Source of the DNA: Streptomyces melanogenes
GTDB lineage: Bacteria; Actinomycetota; Actinomycetes; Streptomycetales; Streptomycetaceae
Assembly: GCF_014649795.1 (NCBI RefSeq)
Contig: NZ_BMTS01000002.1
Location: 434,001-498,000 of the forward strand
Reading direction: 5' to 3'
DNA: 64,000 nt
Positions 1 to 8,343 of the stretch are shown here, one piece after another (positions within the stretch are counted from its first letter, which is position 1; every line of letters begins with the position of its first letter). The notes below the pieces were generated by a model that was not told the origin of the DNA, searched no databases, and saw only the letters and a program-made list of their open reading frames with translations. A program made the position numbers and the translations under genes.

Positions 1-1731
1 CGCCAGATCTCCGAGCGCGGCTTCACCAGCACCGACGACGGCGAGCCGCTGCTCGTCATGTCCGTCGAGGAGCAGGGCGAACTGCCGCTCGCCGAGGCGT
101 TACGGAGGCTGCCCGACGAGCCGGTCACGCTCGCCGACGGCCGCTTCGACGTGCCCGACGACAGCTACGCGGCGATCGTGCGCGACGTCATCGAGCGCGA
201 GATCGGCAACGGCGAGGGCGCCAACTTCGTCATCAAGCGCGCCTTCGTCGCCGACATCACGCCGTACACCCCGCACAGCGCCCTGTCGTTCTTCCGGCGC
301 CTGGTCGAGCGGGAGTCCGGCGCGTACTGGACGTTCCTGGTGCACACCGGCGGGCGCACCTTCGTCGGCGCCAGCCCCGAGCGGCATGTCAGCCTGCACG
401 GCGGCACCGCCGTGATGAACCCCATCAGCGGCACCTACCGCTACCCGGCGGCGGGCCCCGACCTGCCCGGCGTGATGGCCTTCCTCGCCGACCGCAAGGA
501 GGCCGACGAGCTCTACATGGTGGTCGACGAAGAGCTCAAGATGATGGCGCGGATCTGCGAGGGCGGCGGCCGGGTCGTCGGCCCGTACCTCAAGGAGATG
601 GGCCGCCTCGCGCACACCGAGTACTTCATCGAGGGCCGCACCGGCCACGACGTGCGCGACATCCTGCGCGAGACGATGTTCGCCCCCACCGTGACCGGCA
701 GCCCGCTGGAGAGCGCCTGCAAGGTGATCACGCGGTACGAGCCGGAGGGGCGCGGCTACTACAGCGGCGTCATGGCCCTCGTCGGCCGCGACGAGCAGGG
801 CGGGCGCACCATGGACTCCGCCATCCTCATCCGCACCACCGACATCAGCGACGAGGGGCGGCTCAGCATCGGCGTGGGCGCGACCCTGGTGCGCCACTCC
901 GACCCGGTGAGCGAGGTCGCCGAGACCCGGGCGAAGGCCGCCGGGCTGCTCGCCGCCCTCGAAGCGGGCCCGGCGGGCGCGCCCCGCCCGGCCCCCGTCG
1001 AGCGGTTCGCCGGGCACGCCCGGGTGCGCGAGGCGCTGGAGCACCGCAACGACCGCATCGCCCGCTTCTGGCTGCGCGACCCCGCACAGCGCGCGGCCCC
1101 CGTCGAGGAGCTCGCCGGGCGCAGCGTGCTGATCGTGGACGCGGAGGACACCTTCACCTCGATGATCGGCCACGAACTGGCGGCGCTTGGCCTCGATGTG
1201 ATGGTCCGTCGGTTCGACGAGCCGTACGACGTGGCCGACCACGACCTGGTCGTCATGGGCCCCGGTCCGGGCGACCCCCGGGAGACCGCCCACCCCAAGA
1301 TCGCGCATCTGCGGGGCGCGGTGACCCGGCTCCTCGACGACCGGCGCCCGTTCGTGGCCGTCTGCCTCAGCCACCAGGTCCTCTCCACCCTGCTGGGCCT
1401 GGGTCTGGCCCGCCGCGACACCCCCAACCAGGGCGTCCAGAAGGAGATCGACCTGTTCGGCGCGTACGAGCGGGTGGGCTTCTACAACACGTTCGCCGCC
1501 CGCAGCGCCGACGACAAGCTCACCCACCCCGACCACGGCGTCATCGAGATCAGCCGCGACCCGGACACCGGCGAGGTGCACGCGCTGCGCGGCCCGGGCT
1601 TCGCCTCGATGCAGTTCCACGCCGAGTCGGTGCTCACCGAGGACGGCGTACGGATCCTCGCCGAGGCACTGACCGGAGTGATCCGCTCCGGCGTCGGGCC
1701 GCTGACGGGGGAGGCGCGCCGACCGGTCTGA
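1..1731 (+). CDS. Anthranilate synthase, fused TrpE-TrpG (PhzE-like), 5' truncated by window edge
   Basis: The reading frame is open from base 1, so the N-terminus lies outside the window and 576 residues are visible. The first half is a chorismate-binding (TrpE-type) domain, with a TVTGSPLESA segment and a GRGYYSGVMALVG segment typical of the family. After a linker comes a class I glutamine amidotransferase domain: GPGPGDP, the nucleophile elbow VCLSHQ (Cys codon at 1363) and a C-terminal FHAES holding the catalytic His and Glu. Fused proteins of this order convert chorismate plus glutamine to anthranilate, or to 2-amino-2-deoxyisochorismate in PhzE. They often serve secondary metabolism rather than bulk tryptophan synthesis; the sequence alone does not decide which product is made. 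The acyl-CoA synthetase starts 65 bp downstream with no terminator between, so the two may be cotranscribed. Confidence 0.9.
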   Translation, partial: RQISERGFTSTDDGEPLLVMSVEEQGELPLAEALRRLPDEPVTLADGRFDVPDDSYAAIVRDVIEREIGNGEGANFVIKRAFVADITPYTPHSALSFFRRLVERESGAYWTFLVHTGGRTFVGASPERHVSLHGGTAVMNPISGTYRYPAAGPDLPGVMAFLADRKEADELYMVVDEELKMMARICEGGGRVVGPYLKEMGRLAHTEYFIEGRTGHDVRDILRETMFAPTVTGSPLESACKVITRYEPEGRGYYSGVMALVGRDEQGGRTMDSAILIRTTDISDEGRLSIGVGATLVRHSDPVSEVAETRAKAAGLLAALEAGPAGAPRPAPVERFAGHARVREALEHRNDRIARFWLRDPAQRAAPVEELAGRSVLIVDAEDTFTSMIGHELAALGLDVMVRRFDEPYDVADHDLVVMGPGPGDPRETAHPKIAHLRGAVTRLLDDRRPFVAVCLSHQVLSTLLGLGLARRDTPNQGVQKEIDLFGAYERVGFYNTFAARSADDKLTHPDHGVIEISRDPDTGEVHALRGPGFASMQFHAESVLTEDGVRILAEALTGVIRSGVGPLTGEARRPV

Positions 1732-1796
1732 GAGGGGCGGCGTTTATGTTGTGGGGGAGCCCCGCGCCCCGCACCCGCCGCCAAGGAGGGCACCCC

Positions 1797-3482
1797 GTGC
1801 CGTACACCCCCGCCGCCGCAGAAGCGCTCCTCACCGCACCCGGGGCGCCCTTCGCCGTCGAGCGGGGCCCGGACGGGGTGCCGGTCTACGCCGGGGGCCC
1901 GCGGACCCTGCGCGAGTTCGTGGAGGTCACCTGGGCCTACGGCGACCGGCCCTTCCTGGTGGCGGAGAGCGGCACCCACACCTACGCCCAGTTCTTCGCG
2001 GCCGCCTCCGCGCTGGCCCGGCGGCTGGTCGAGGTGTACGGGCTGCGGCCCGGCGACCGCGCGGTGGTGGCGATGCGGAACCTGCCCGAGTGGCACATCG
2101 CGTTCTGGGCCGCGCAGCTGGCCGGTCTGGTGGCGGTGCCGCTGAACGCCTGGTGGACCGAGGCCGAGCTGGCGTACGCGCTCGACGACTGCGCGCCCGG
2201 CGTGCTGCTCGTGGACGGGGAGCGGCTGGCGCGGGTCGAGCGGTGGGCGCGCGGGGCGCGGGTGCCGGGCGTGGTCTTCGAGGGCGCGGGCCCGCTGCCC
2301 GAGGGCTTCGAGGCGTACGAGGACCTGGGCCCGGCCGACCCCGCCGCCGGGCCGCCGGACGTGACGGTCGCGCCCGAGGACGACGCCACGATCATCTACA
2401 CCTCCGGCACCACCGGCCGCCCCAAGGGCGCCGTCGCCACGCACCTCGCCCAGGCCGGGGCGGCGATGAACCCGCGCTTCCACGCGGCGGCCTCGGCGCT
2501 CGGCCGGGGCCTGGTGCCGGGCCAGGGCCCCGCGCCGGTCTCCCTCGTCACCTACCCCTTCTTCCACGTCGCCGGGTTCAGCGGGTTCTACTCGGTGATG
2601 GGGTCGGGCGGCACCCTGGTCATGATGCGCAAGTGGGACGCCCGGCGGGCGCTCGCGCTGATCCGCGAGCACGGCGTCACCCACTACGCGGGCGTCCCCA
2701 CCACCGCCCTGCAACTGCTCGACGAGGCCGAGCGGGCGGGCGACCCGCTGGAGTCGCTGCGGATGTTCAACACCGGCGGCTCCACCGCGCCGCCCACCCT
2801 GGTGGCCCGCCTCACCGAGCGGTACGGGGAGCGGATCGAGCCGCGCAACGGGTACGGGCTGACCGAGACCAGCGGGGGAGTGCTGGCCAACTTCGGCGCG
2901 GAGTACCGGGAGTGGCCGGGCAGCGTGGGCCGCCCCACCCCCACCACCGAGGTGCGGGTCGTCGACCGCTCCGGCGCGGACGTGCCGGACGGCGAGGTCG
3001 GCGAGCTCTGGCTGCGCGCCCAGGCGAACGTGCGCGGCTACTGGAACGACCCCGCCGCCACCGAACTGGCCTTCGTGGACGGCTGGTTCCGCACCGGCGA
3101 CCTGGCGGTGGCCCGGGACGGCCGCTTCGCGGTCGTCGACCGGATCAAGGACGTGGTGATCCGGGGCGGCGAGAACGTCTACTGCGTGGAGGTCGAGTCG
3201 GTCCTGCACGGGCATCCGGCGGTGCGGGACGTGGCGGTGGTGGGGGTGCCGCACGGCTTGCTGGGGGAGGAGGTGGCGGCGGTGGTGCAGGTGTCCACGA
3301 CGGTCACCCCGGACGACCTGCGCCGGTACGCGTCCCGTGTCCTGGCCGCGTTCAAGGTCCCGGCACACGTCCTGGTCCGAACGGTTCCCCTACCACGCAA
3401 CGCCACGGGCAAGATCCTGAAGCGAGAGCTACGGGCGGAAGTCTCCGCGACTTTGAAGCCCCCCACCCCGCCCCTTCCCTAA
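1797..3482 (+). CDS. Class I adenylate-forming acyl-CoA synthetase
   Basis: Activates a carboxylic acid as acyl-AMP and transfers it to CoA. The phosphate-binding motif TSGTTGRPKGA lies near residue 202, the A8 hinge region GWFRTGDL near 429 with RIKDVVIRGGENVY following, and the catalytic lysine motif NATGKILKRE near 535. The length of 561 residues is normal for the family. I chose the GTG at 1797 because an AAGGAGG Shine-Dalgarno sequence ends 7 bases upstream; an in-frame ATG at 1746 has no such site. The last residues (PPTPPLP) are encoded by the left arm of an intergenic repeat element, so the original C-terminus has probably been replaced or trimmed. The substrate is not predictable; proximity to an anthranilate synthase makes an aromatic acid possible but unproven. 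Confidence 0.9.
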   Translation: MPYTPAAAEALLTAPGAPFAVERGPDGVPVYAGGPRTLREFVEVTWAYGDRPFLVAESGTHTYAQFFAAASALARRLVEVYGLRPGDRAVVAMRNLPEWHIAFWAAQLAGLVAVPLNAWWTEAELAYALDDCAPGVLLVDGERLARVERWARGARVPGVVFEGAGPLPEGFEAYEDLGPADPAAGPPDVTVAPEDDATIIYTSGTTGRPKGAVATHLAQAGAAMNPRFHAAASALGRGLVPGQGPAPVSLVTYPFFHVAGFSGFYSVMGSGGTLVMMRKWDARRALALIREHGVTHYAGVPTTALQLLDEAERAGDPLESLRMFNTGGSTAPPTLVARLTERYGERIEPRNGYGLTETSGGVLANFGAEYREWPGSVGRPTPTTEVRVVDRSGADVPDGEVGELWLRAQANVRGYWNDPAATELAFVDGWFRTGDLAVARDGRFAVVDRIKDVVIRGGENVYCVEVESVLHGHPAVRDVAVVGVPHGLLGEEVAAVVQVSTTVTPDDLRRYASRVLAAFKVPAHVLVRTVPLPRNATGKILKRELRAEVSATLKPPTPPLP

Positions 3483-3748
3483 ACCCTCCGGGGGTGGGTG
3501 GGGGCTGAGGACGGTCTCCCGGGGGCTTCGCCCCCGAACCCCGAGGCGGGGGCTCCGCCCCCTGCACCCCGCTTTCTTTCGACTGCGGACCGTGGCCGGT
3601 TGCTCGCGCAGTTCCCCGCGCCCCCAAAGGGGCGCCCCGCAGGGGCGCATTTAAGGGGCGCGGGGAACTGCGCGACCAGTTGGGGACGGCCCGCAGACGA
3701 AGCACCCGGCCGCCCGCCAGAGGGCTTTCGGGAAGGGGTGGGGTGGGG
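3461..3748. repeat. Composite palindromic repeat element, copy A
   Basis: The outer arms are CCCCACCCCGCCCCTTCCC at 3461-3479 and its reverse complement at 3730-3748, with 18 of 19 bases paired. Nested inside is a perfect 20-bp pair: CGCGCAGTTCCCCGCGCCCC at 3605-3624 against 3655-3674. A GGGGGCTTCGCCCCC hairpin lies near 3524. The element sits between two convergent genes and runs into the coding end of the left one. Related copies occur at 19520-20008, 52285-52380 and 63259-63508. It could act as a bidirectional terminator or be a non-autonomous mobile repeat. Confidence 0.85.
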
Positions 3749-3753
3749 AAATT

Positions 3754-5064
3754 TCAGCCCCGGGACACCCGCACTCGATAGTTGCCCAGCTCGTCCACCC
3801 CCAGCACAGAAACCCGCACCCCCCGCTCCCGATCCGTGAACGTCTCCCCCGCCGCGAACGGCGCATCGGACAGCTCCGCATGCACGTTGGGACGACGCGT
3901 GCAGCCCCCACTGTCCTTCGCGCTGTCCGCGACAGTGATGGGACCACGCCCCGTATCCACATCCGTGCTGACCCGGTACACCAGAACCCCCGGCTTGCAC
4001 ACCGCCTCGTCATTCCCCGTACGAGTCCGCACCTCCAACGCATACCCGGACTCGTCCGACAGCGGGACGAAGACCAGCTTGCGACCCGCACCCGGCGCCG
4101 ACAGCGGACGCAGCACGTACTCGCTCACGCCCGCCGCAGCCGACGCGCACCCCACCTGCGAGTTGTCCAGCCACCCCAGCTTCCACTTGTGCCAGCCGAG
4201 CATGTCGTTGTTGGCCCCCCAGTCCTCGGACATGATGTCCCAGTGGCCGACCGCGCCCCCGCCCTCGGGCGTGTAAAGGTCGGGCAGCCCGAAGACGTGG
4301 CCGTTCTCGTGCGGCAGCACCCGGTAGCCCGTCTCGCGGTAGGAGCCGGAGCCGTCGTCCTGGCGGCTGTAGACGAAGGACGTGTTGGAGAGCGGGACAC
4401 CGTCCGCGAGCGGCGCGTCCTCGTTCCCGGAGAACGTCACCGACAGCACCGTGTCCAGGGCGGAGGGCCCCGCGTTCGGCGACATCAGGATGTTGACCAG
4501 GTCGTACGCCGCGAAGTTCACCTTGGAGTCGGCCGCCGCCACGATGTCCTTGACCAGCCGCCGATAGCCCGGCTCGTACGGCGAGCCGCGCTCGATGCCG
4601 TACGCCGAGAACGCCTGCGGCATCCGCAGCCACTGCGGGAGGGGGATGTCGGGCCGGTAGTCGAGCCGCCCGTACGACGCGGTGCGGAACCACTCGGTGG
4701 TCTGCGGGAAGAACTCCGCGTACCGGCTCAGCGCGGACTCCGTGCCCTGCGCGTCCGGGAAGTCGACCATCAGGGTGAGCGCGCGGACCGTGCCCGTGGA
4801 GTGGGCGTAGCCGGGCGGGGTGGGCAGGCCCTCGGACATCTGCACGCCGAGCGTGGCGGTGATCCGGCACGGTCCGAGCGCCGTCTCGCTGCCGGTGGCC
4901 ACCGGTCCCGCCGACGCCCGGAAGGGGGGCGCCAGGGTGGTGCTGCCCGAGGTCATCGAGGCGAGCACCACGGCGGCGAGGGCCGCGCCCGCGAGGGTGC
5001 GGCGGCGGCGCGGGTCGCGCGGACCGCCGGATATCCGACGGCGAGCTCTGCCGGACTCCTCCAT
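3754..5064 (-). CDS. Secreted M6-type zinc metalloprotease
   Basis: The N-terminus carries a cluster of arginines followed by a hydrophobic stretch (TLAGAALAAVVLASM), a Sec- or Tat-type signal. The zinc site HENGHVFGLPDL lies near residues 252-263 and matches the HExxH motif with the extended form seen in the M6 (immune inhibitor A-like) family. The protein is 436 residues and ends in a small beta-rich tail. It probably degrades extracellular protein. The ATG at 5064 was preferred over an in-frame GTG at 5124 because it places the signal peptide at the true N-terminus; neither has a strong Shine-Dalgarno sequence. A perfect TGTGA-N6-TCACA site lies 127 bp upstream. The gene is convergent with the acyl-CoA synthetase across repeat element A. 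Confidence 0.85.
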   Translation of the reverse strand: MEESGRARRRISGGPRDPRRRRTLAGAALAAVVLASMTSGSTTLAPPFRASAGPVATGSETALGPCRITATLGVQMSEGLPTPPGYAHSTGTVRALTLMVDFPDAQGTESALSRYAEFFPQTTEWFRTASYGRLDYRPDIPLPQWLRMPQAFSAYGIERGSPYEPGYRRLVKDIVAAADSKVNFAAYDLVNILMSPNAGPSALDTVLSVTFSGNEDAPLADGVPLSNTSFVYSRQDDGSGSYRETGYRVLPHENGHVFGLPDLYTPEGGGAVGHWDIMSEDWGANNDMLGWHKWKLGWLDNSQVGCASAAAGVSEYVLRPLSAPGAGRKLVFVPLSDESGYALEVRTRTGNDEAVCKPGVLVYRVSTDVDTGRGPITVADSAKDSGGCTRRPNVHAELSDAPFAAGETFTDRERGVRVSVLGVDELGNYRVRVSRG

Positions 5065-5188
5065 GCGCACGCCCGCCTTCGGCCACCGGCAGCAGGCCGT
5101 TCCTGACTGCGCTCGTGCGATCACCCTGTGTCGGGCGTGTCGCGGGCGCGCGCTGGGTGGGCCGGGCGTGTGGTTTCCACAAGAGGAA

Positions 5189-5208
5189 GGTGTGACTCAG
5201 GTCACACC
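5189..5208. promoter_or_regulatory. Perfect Crp-type operator
   Basis: GGTGTGAC-TCAG-GTCACACC is a perfect 8-bp inverted repeat. Its core TGTGA-N6-TCACA (5191-5206) equals the classical CRP consensus and also fits the GTG-N6-GNCAC motif reported for Streptomyces Crp. It sits between the divergent metalloprotease and TetR genes and could act on either. Confidence 0.65.
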
Positions 5209-5290
5209 AAACAGGTCGCCGAGCCGGAAATAACCGGGGATCCTTTCCCCGTTTGCACCTGTGTCCCGCCGAAACGGGGAGAGCTTCCCC

Positions 5291-5332
5291 GCTTCTGCTT
5301 CGGAGCTTCTGCTTCGGAGCTTCCGCTTCGGA
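5291..5332. repeat. Three tandem 14-bp repeats
   Basis: The unit GCTTCTGCTTCGGA occurs at 5291-5304 and 5305-5318, and with one change (C for T at the sixth base) at 5319-5332. The array lies 36 bp upstream of the TetR start codon. It may be a cooperative binding array or a replication-slippage product. Confidence 0.85.
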
Positions 5333-5340
5333 CGACGACT

Positions 5341-5352
5341 TCGTACGTACGA
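5341..5352. promoter_or_regulatory. Palindrome upstream of tetR, possible autoregulatory operator
   Basis: TCGTACGTACGA is a perfect 12-bp palindrome that ends 3 bases before the GAAGGAG Shine-Dalgarno sequence of the TetR gene. This is a common position for a TetR autorepression site, but no second copy was seen upstream of the MFS gene. Confidence 0.45.
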
Positions 5353-5367
5353 GAGAAGGAGCACGCC

Positions 5368-6024
5368 GTGTCCACCGCCACCCCGACCACCGCAGCGGAG
5401 CCCCGTCGCGCCCCGCGGCCGCGGGCCGACGCCCTGCGCAACCGGGAGCGGATCATCGCGGCCGCGCGCGAGATGTTCGTCGAGGAGGGCGCCATGGTGC
5501 CGCTCGACGAGATCGCGCGGCGCGCGGGCATCGGCAACGCCACCCTCTACCGGCACTTCAAGGACCGCGCCGAGCTGATCACCAGCGTGGTGCTCGCGGT
5601 CATGGAGCGGGTCTCGACGGCCGCGGAGACCGCGACCGCCGAGGAGCCCGACGCCTTCGCCGCGCTGCGGCGGTTCGTGTTCGCGGCGGCCGACGAGCGC
5701 ATCGGAGCCCTGTGCCCGATGCTCTCCGAGGGCTTCGACAAGGACCTGCCGGAGCTCAACGCCTCCCGCGAGCGACTGGACGAGGCCGTCCGGGACCTCA
5801 TGGCGCGGGCCCGGCGCAGCGGCCAGTTGCGCGACGACGTCGACGTGGGCGATCTGATGGTCGCCCTCACCCAGCTCACCCGGCCGCTGCCGGGCACCGC
5901 GTGCCCGAACATGGACCGGTTCGTCCACCGCCACCTCCAGCTCTTCCTCGACGGGCTCATGGCCCCGGCGCGGTCGGAGCTGCCGGGGACGGCGGCGACC
6001 CTGCAGGACCTCAGCCAGCCGTAA
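5368..6024 (+). CDS. TetR/AcrR family transcriptional regulator
   Basis: A 218-residue protein with an N-terminal TetR helix-turn-helix (LDEIARRAGIGNATLYRHFK, roughly residues 48-67). The all-helical C-terminal ligand domain has no recognisable ligand. The frame stays open far upstream, but GTG 5368 follows GAAGGAG (5355-5361) at 6 bases and gives a normal-length TetR. An MFS drug/proton antiporter gene begins 90 bp downstream on the same strand, so this regulator most likely represses itself and that exporter. The palindrome at 5341-5352 and the tandem 14-mers upstream are candidate binding sites. Confidence 0.88.
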   Translation: MSTATPTTAAEPRRAPRPRADALRNRERIIAAAREMFVEEGAMVPLDEIARRAGIGNATLYRHFKDRAELITSVVLAVMERVSTAAETATAEEPDAFAALRRFVFAAADERIGALCPMLSEGFDKDLPELNASRERLDEAVRDLMARARRSGQLRDDVDVGDLMVALTQLTRPLPGTACPNMDRFVHRHLQLFLDGLMAPARSELPGTAATLQDLSQP

Positions 6025-6113
6025 CCGAACCCGCGGTCGGCGGCAACTCCGCTTCCCGTAACCGTACTTAGCACCCAGCTCATCGCACATCGCGTCCCAA
6101 GGTGGCTACACCC

Positions 6114-7649
6114 ATGTCGAAAACAGCCCAGGCTGCTCCCGCCCAGGACCTCGGTCCTGACCCCAGTCGCTGGAAGGCCCTCGCCTTCATCGCGCTCGCC
6201 CAGCTGATGGTCGTGCTCGACGCGACGATCGTGAACATCGCCCTGCCCTCCGCCCAGACCGACCTGGGCATCTCCGACGGCAACAAGCAGTGGGTCATCA
6301 CGGCCTACGCCCTCGCCTTCGGCGGTCTGCTGCTCTTCGGCGGCCGCATAGCCGACCTCTGGGGACGCAAGCGCACCTTCGTCGTCGGTCTGCTCGGCTT
6401 CGCCGCGGCCTCCGCGCTCGGCGGCGCGGCCACCGGCCAGGCCATGCTGCTCGGCTCCCGCGCGCTCCAGGGCGCGTTCGGCGCGCTGCTCGCGCCCGCC
6501 GCGCTCTCCCTGCTCGCGGTGATGTTCACCGACGCCAAGGAGCGCGCCAAGGCGTTCGGCATCTACGGCGCGATCGCGGGCGGCGGCGGCGCCGTCGGCC
6601 TGATCCTCGGCGGCTTCCTCACCGAGTACCTGAACTGGCGCTGGACCTTCTTCGTCAACATCCCGTTCGCGATCGTCGCGGCCGCCGGTGCCTACTTCGT
6701 CATCCGCGAGCCCTCGGGCACCCGCAACCGCTCGCCGCTGGACGTCCCCGGCGTGGTCCTGTCCACCCTCGGCCTGGTCGCCCTGGTGTACGGCTTCACC
6801 CGCGCCGAGTCGGCCGGCTGGTCCGACACGCTGACCGTGTCCATGTTCGTCTCGGCGGCCGTGCTGCTGATCGCGTTCGTGGTCACCGAGGCCAAGGTCA
6901 AGAACCCGCTGCTGCCGCTGCGCGTGGTCACCAACCGCAACCGGGGCGGGGTCTACCTCTCCCTCGGCCTCGCGATCATCGCGATGTTCGGCCTCTTCCT
7001 CTTCCTGACGTACTACCTCCAGGTCGTGAAGGGCTACTCGCCGGTCAAGACCGGCTTCGCGTTCCTGCCGATGATCGCGGGCATGATCACCGGATCCACC
7101 CAGATCGGCGCCCGGCTGATGACCCGGGTCGCGCCGCGCCTGCTGATGGGCCCCGGCTTCCTGACCGCCGGCGTCGGCATGCTGATCCTGACCCAGCTCC
7201 AGATCGACACCTCGTACGCCGGGCTGATCCTGCCGGCGCAGATCCTGCTGGGCCTCGGCATGGGCACCGCCTTCATGCCGGCCATGTCGCTGGCCACCAT
7301 CGGGGTCGAGCCGCGTGACGCGGGCGTCGCCTCCGCCATGGTCAACACCTCGCAGCAGGTGGGCGGCGCCATCGGCACGGCCCTGCTGAACACCATCGCC
7401 GCCTCGGCCACCACGGCGTACGTCACCTCGCACGCCGCCGGGGCCAAGAGCGTGGAGCTGCTGAAGCTCCAGGCGATGGTGCACGGCTTCACCAGCGCCA
7501 TCTGGTGGGCGGTCGGCATCCTGGTGGTCGCCTCGGCGATCGCGTTCACCCTCGTCAACACCGGCCGCCCGGACACCGGTTCGCTGACCGGCTCCGGCGA
7601 CGGCGAAGGCGCCGAGGACGAGATCCGGGTCCCGGTGGTCGCCCACTGA
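6114..7649 (+). CDS. DHA2 (EmrB/QacA-type) MFS drug exporter
   Basis: A 511-residue integral membrane protein with about 14 hydrophobic segments. The DHA2 motif LDATIVNIALPSAQ lies in the first transmembrane helix, and a GRIADLWGRKRT loop follows helix 2 (motif A). Family members export hydrophobic drugs in exchange for protons. ATG 6114 was chosen because AAGGTGG (6099-6105) precedes it at a normal spacing; a GTG at 6102 overlaps that site. The gene lies 90 bp downstream of the TetR gene and is probably co-regulated. A terminator hairpin follows at 7707-7751. Confidence 0.9.
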   Translation: MSKTAQAAPAQDLGPDPSRWKALAFIALAQLMVVLDATIVNIALPSAQTDLGISDGNKQWVITAYALAFGGLLLFGGRIADLWGRKRTFVVGLLGFAAASALGGAATGQAMLLGSRALQGAFGALLAPAALSLLAVMFTDAKERAKAFGIYGAIAGGGGAVGLILGGFLTEYLNWRWTFFVNIPFAIVAAAGAYFVIREPSGTRNRSPLDVPGVVLSTLGLVALVYGFTRAESAGWSDTLTVSMFVSAAVLLIAFVVTEAKVKNPLLPLRVVTNRNRGGVYLSLGLAIIAMFGLFLFLTYYLQVVKGYSPVKTGFAFLPMIAGMITGSTQIGARLMTRVAPRLLMGPGFLTAGVGMLILTQLQIDTSYAGLILPAQILLGLGMGTAFMPAMSLATIGVEPRDAGVASAMVNTSQQVGGAIGTALLNTIAASATTAYVTSHAAGAKSVELLKLQAMVHGFTSAIWWAVGILVVASAIAFTLVNTGRPDTGSLTGSGDGEGAEDEIRVPVVAH

Positions 7650-7706
7650 CGCCCGCCGCCTACGTGGGGGACGCGTAAGCGGAGAGCGAGTACACGCAAG
7701 GAACAG

Positions 7707-7751
7707 AACGCGGATCTGTCCGGCTCAGCGGAGCCAGGGCAGGTCCGCGTT
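7707..7751. terminator. Bidirectional terminator hairpin overlapping the marR stop codon
   Basis: AACGCGGATCTGTCC pairs with GGGCAGGTCCGCGTT (13 of 15), and an inner GGCTC/GGAGCC stem forms the apex. It separates the convergent MFS and MarR genes and includes the last codons of marR. Confidence 0.65.
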
Positions 7752-8228
7752 CGCGTCCTTGGGCTGGAGGCCCTCGGCGATCGCCCGCATGACCGTGCCG
7801 AGCTGCTCGGTCTGCTCGGGGGTGAGCCGGTCGAACAGCGCCTGGCGCACGGCGCTCACATGGCCGGGCGCGGTGCGCTCCACGACGGCGAAGCCCTCGT
7901 CGGTGAGCGCCGCGAACTGGCCGCGCTTGTCGGAGGGGCAGTCCTCGCGCCGCACCCAGCCGTTCTTCTCCAGGCGCGCGATGGCGTGCGAGAGCCGGGA
8001 CCGGGTGATCTTGGCGCCGATGGCCAGCTCGGTCATCCGCAGCCGCCGCCGGGGCGCCTCGGAGAGCTGGATGAGCAGGCCGTAGTAGATGTGCGGCATC
8101 CCGGCGTCACGCTGGAGCTGGCGGTCCAGATGGTCTTCCAGGAGCGTGGTGGCATGGAGGTAGGCACGCCAGGTGCGCTGCTCGTCGTCGCTGAGCCAGC
8201 GCGGCTCCTCGGCGGGGGTGGTGGTCAT
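7725..8228 (-). CDS. MarR family transcriptional regulator
   Basis: A 167-residue winged-helix regulator. MTELAIGAKITRSRLSHAI is the recognition-helix region, followed by RLEKNGWVRREDCPSDKRGQ, the beta-wing with the conserved D-x-R-G. The frame extends upstream, but ATG 8228 gives the usual MarR length. The gene is divergent from an extradiol dioxygenase gene (115-bp gap) that contains CTTGAA half-sites. MarR proteins in this arrangement usually repress the divergent redox or aromatic-stress enzyme and release DNA on electrophile or oxidant exposure. The inducer is not known. Confidence 0.88.
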   Translation of the reverse strand: MTTTPAEEPRWLSDDEQRTWRAYLHATTLLEDHLDRQLQRDAGMPHIYYGLLIQLSEAPRRRLRMTELAIGAKITRSRLSHAIARLEKNGWVRREDCPSDKRGQFAALTDEGFAVVERTAPGHVSAVRQALFDRLTPEQTEQLGTVMRAIAEGLQPKDANADLPWLR

Positions 8229-8251
8229 GGACTCCACTGTACGGGCCACTC

Positions 8252-8310
8252 CTTGAAAGTTGAACAAGATACCGCTAATCTCGGCATAAGGGAAAACTTT
8301 AGAGTTCAAG
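8252..8310. promoter_or_regulatory. Candidate MarR operator pair
   Basis: CTTGAAAGTTGAACAAG (8252-8268) contains two TTGAA half-sites. AACTTTAGAGTTCAAG (8295-8310) is the same type of sequence in inverted orientation. They occupy the divergent marR/dioxygenase promoter region; the second ends 34 bp before the dioxygenase start. Confidence 0.5.
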
Positions 8311-8343
8311 CAGATCCTGGGTCCAGTAGACAGGGAGTCCGCC

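Larger units (their letters stand above)
5065..5367. other. Divergent regulatory interval between metalloprotease and TetR genes
   Basis: This 303-bp stretch has no credible gene. It contains a Crp-like dyad (5189-5208), a C/G-rich inverted repeat around GGGGATCCTTTCCCC (5235-5249), three tandem copies of a 14-mer (5291-5332) and a 12-bp perfect palindrome (5341-5352). Promoters for both flanking genes should lie here. Confidence 0.7.

Noticed and set aside
100..3368. Long minus-strand frames opposite the TrpEG and acyl-CoA synthetase genes
   Set aside because: They lack family motifs, show histidine/arginine-rich composition typical of antisense GC-rich DNA, and overlap well-supported genes completely.
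5547..7646. 700-codon minus-strand frame opposite the TetR and MFS genes
   Set aside because: Composition is Gly/Asp/Gln/His-rich without hydrophobic cores; the plus-strand genes have clear motifs.
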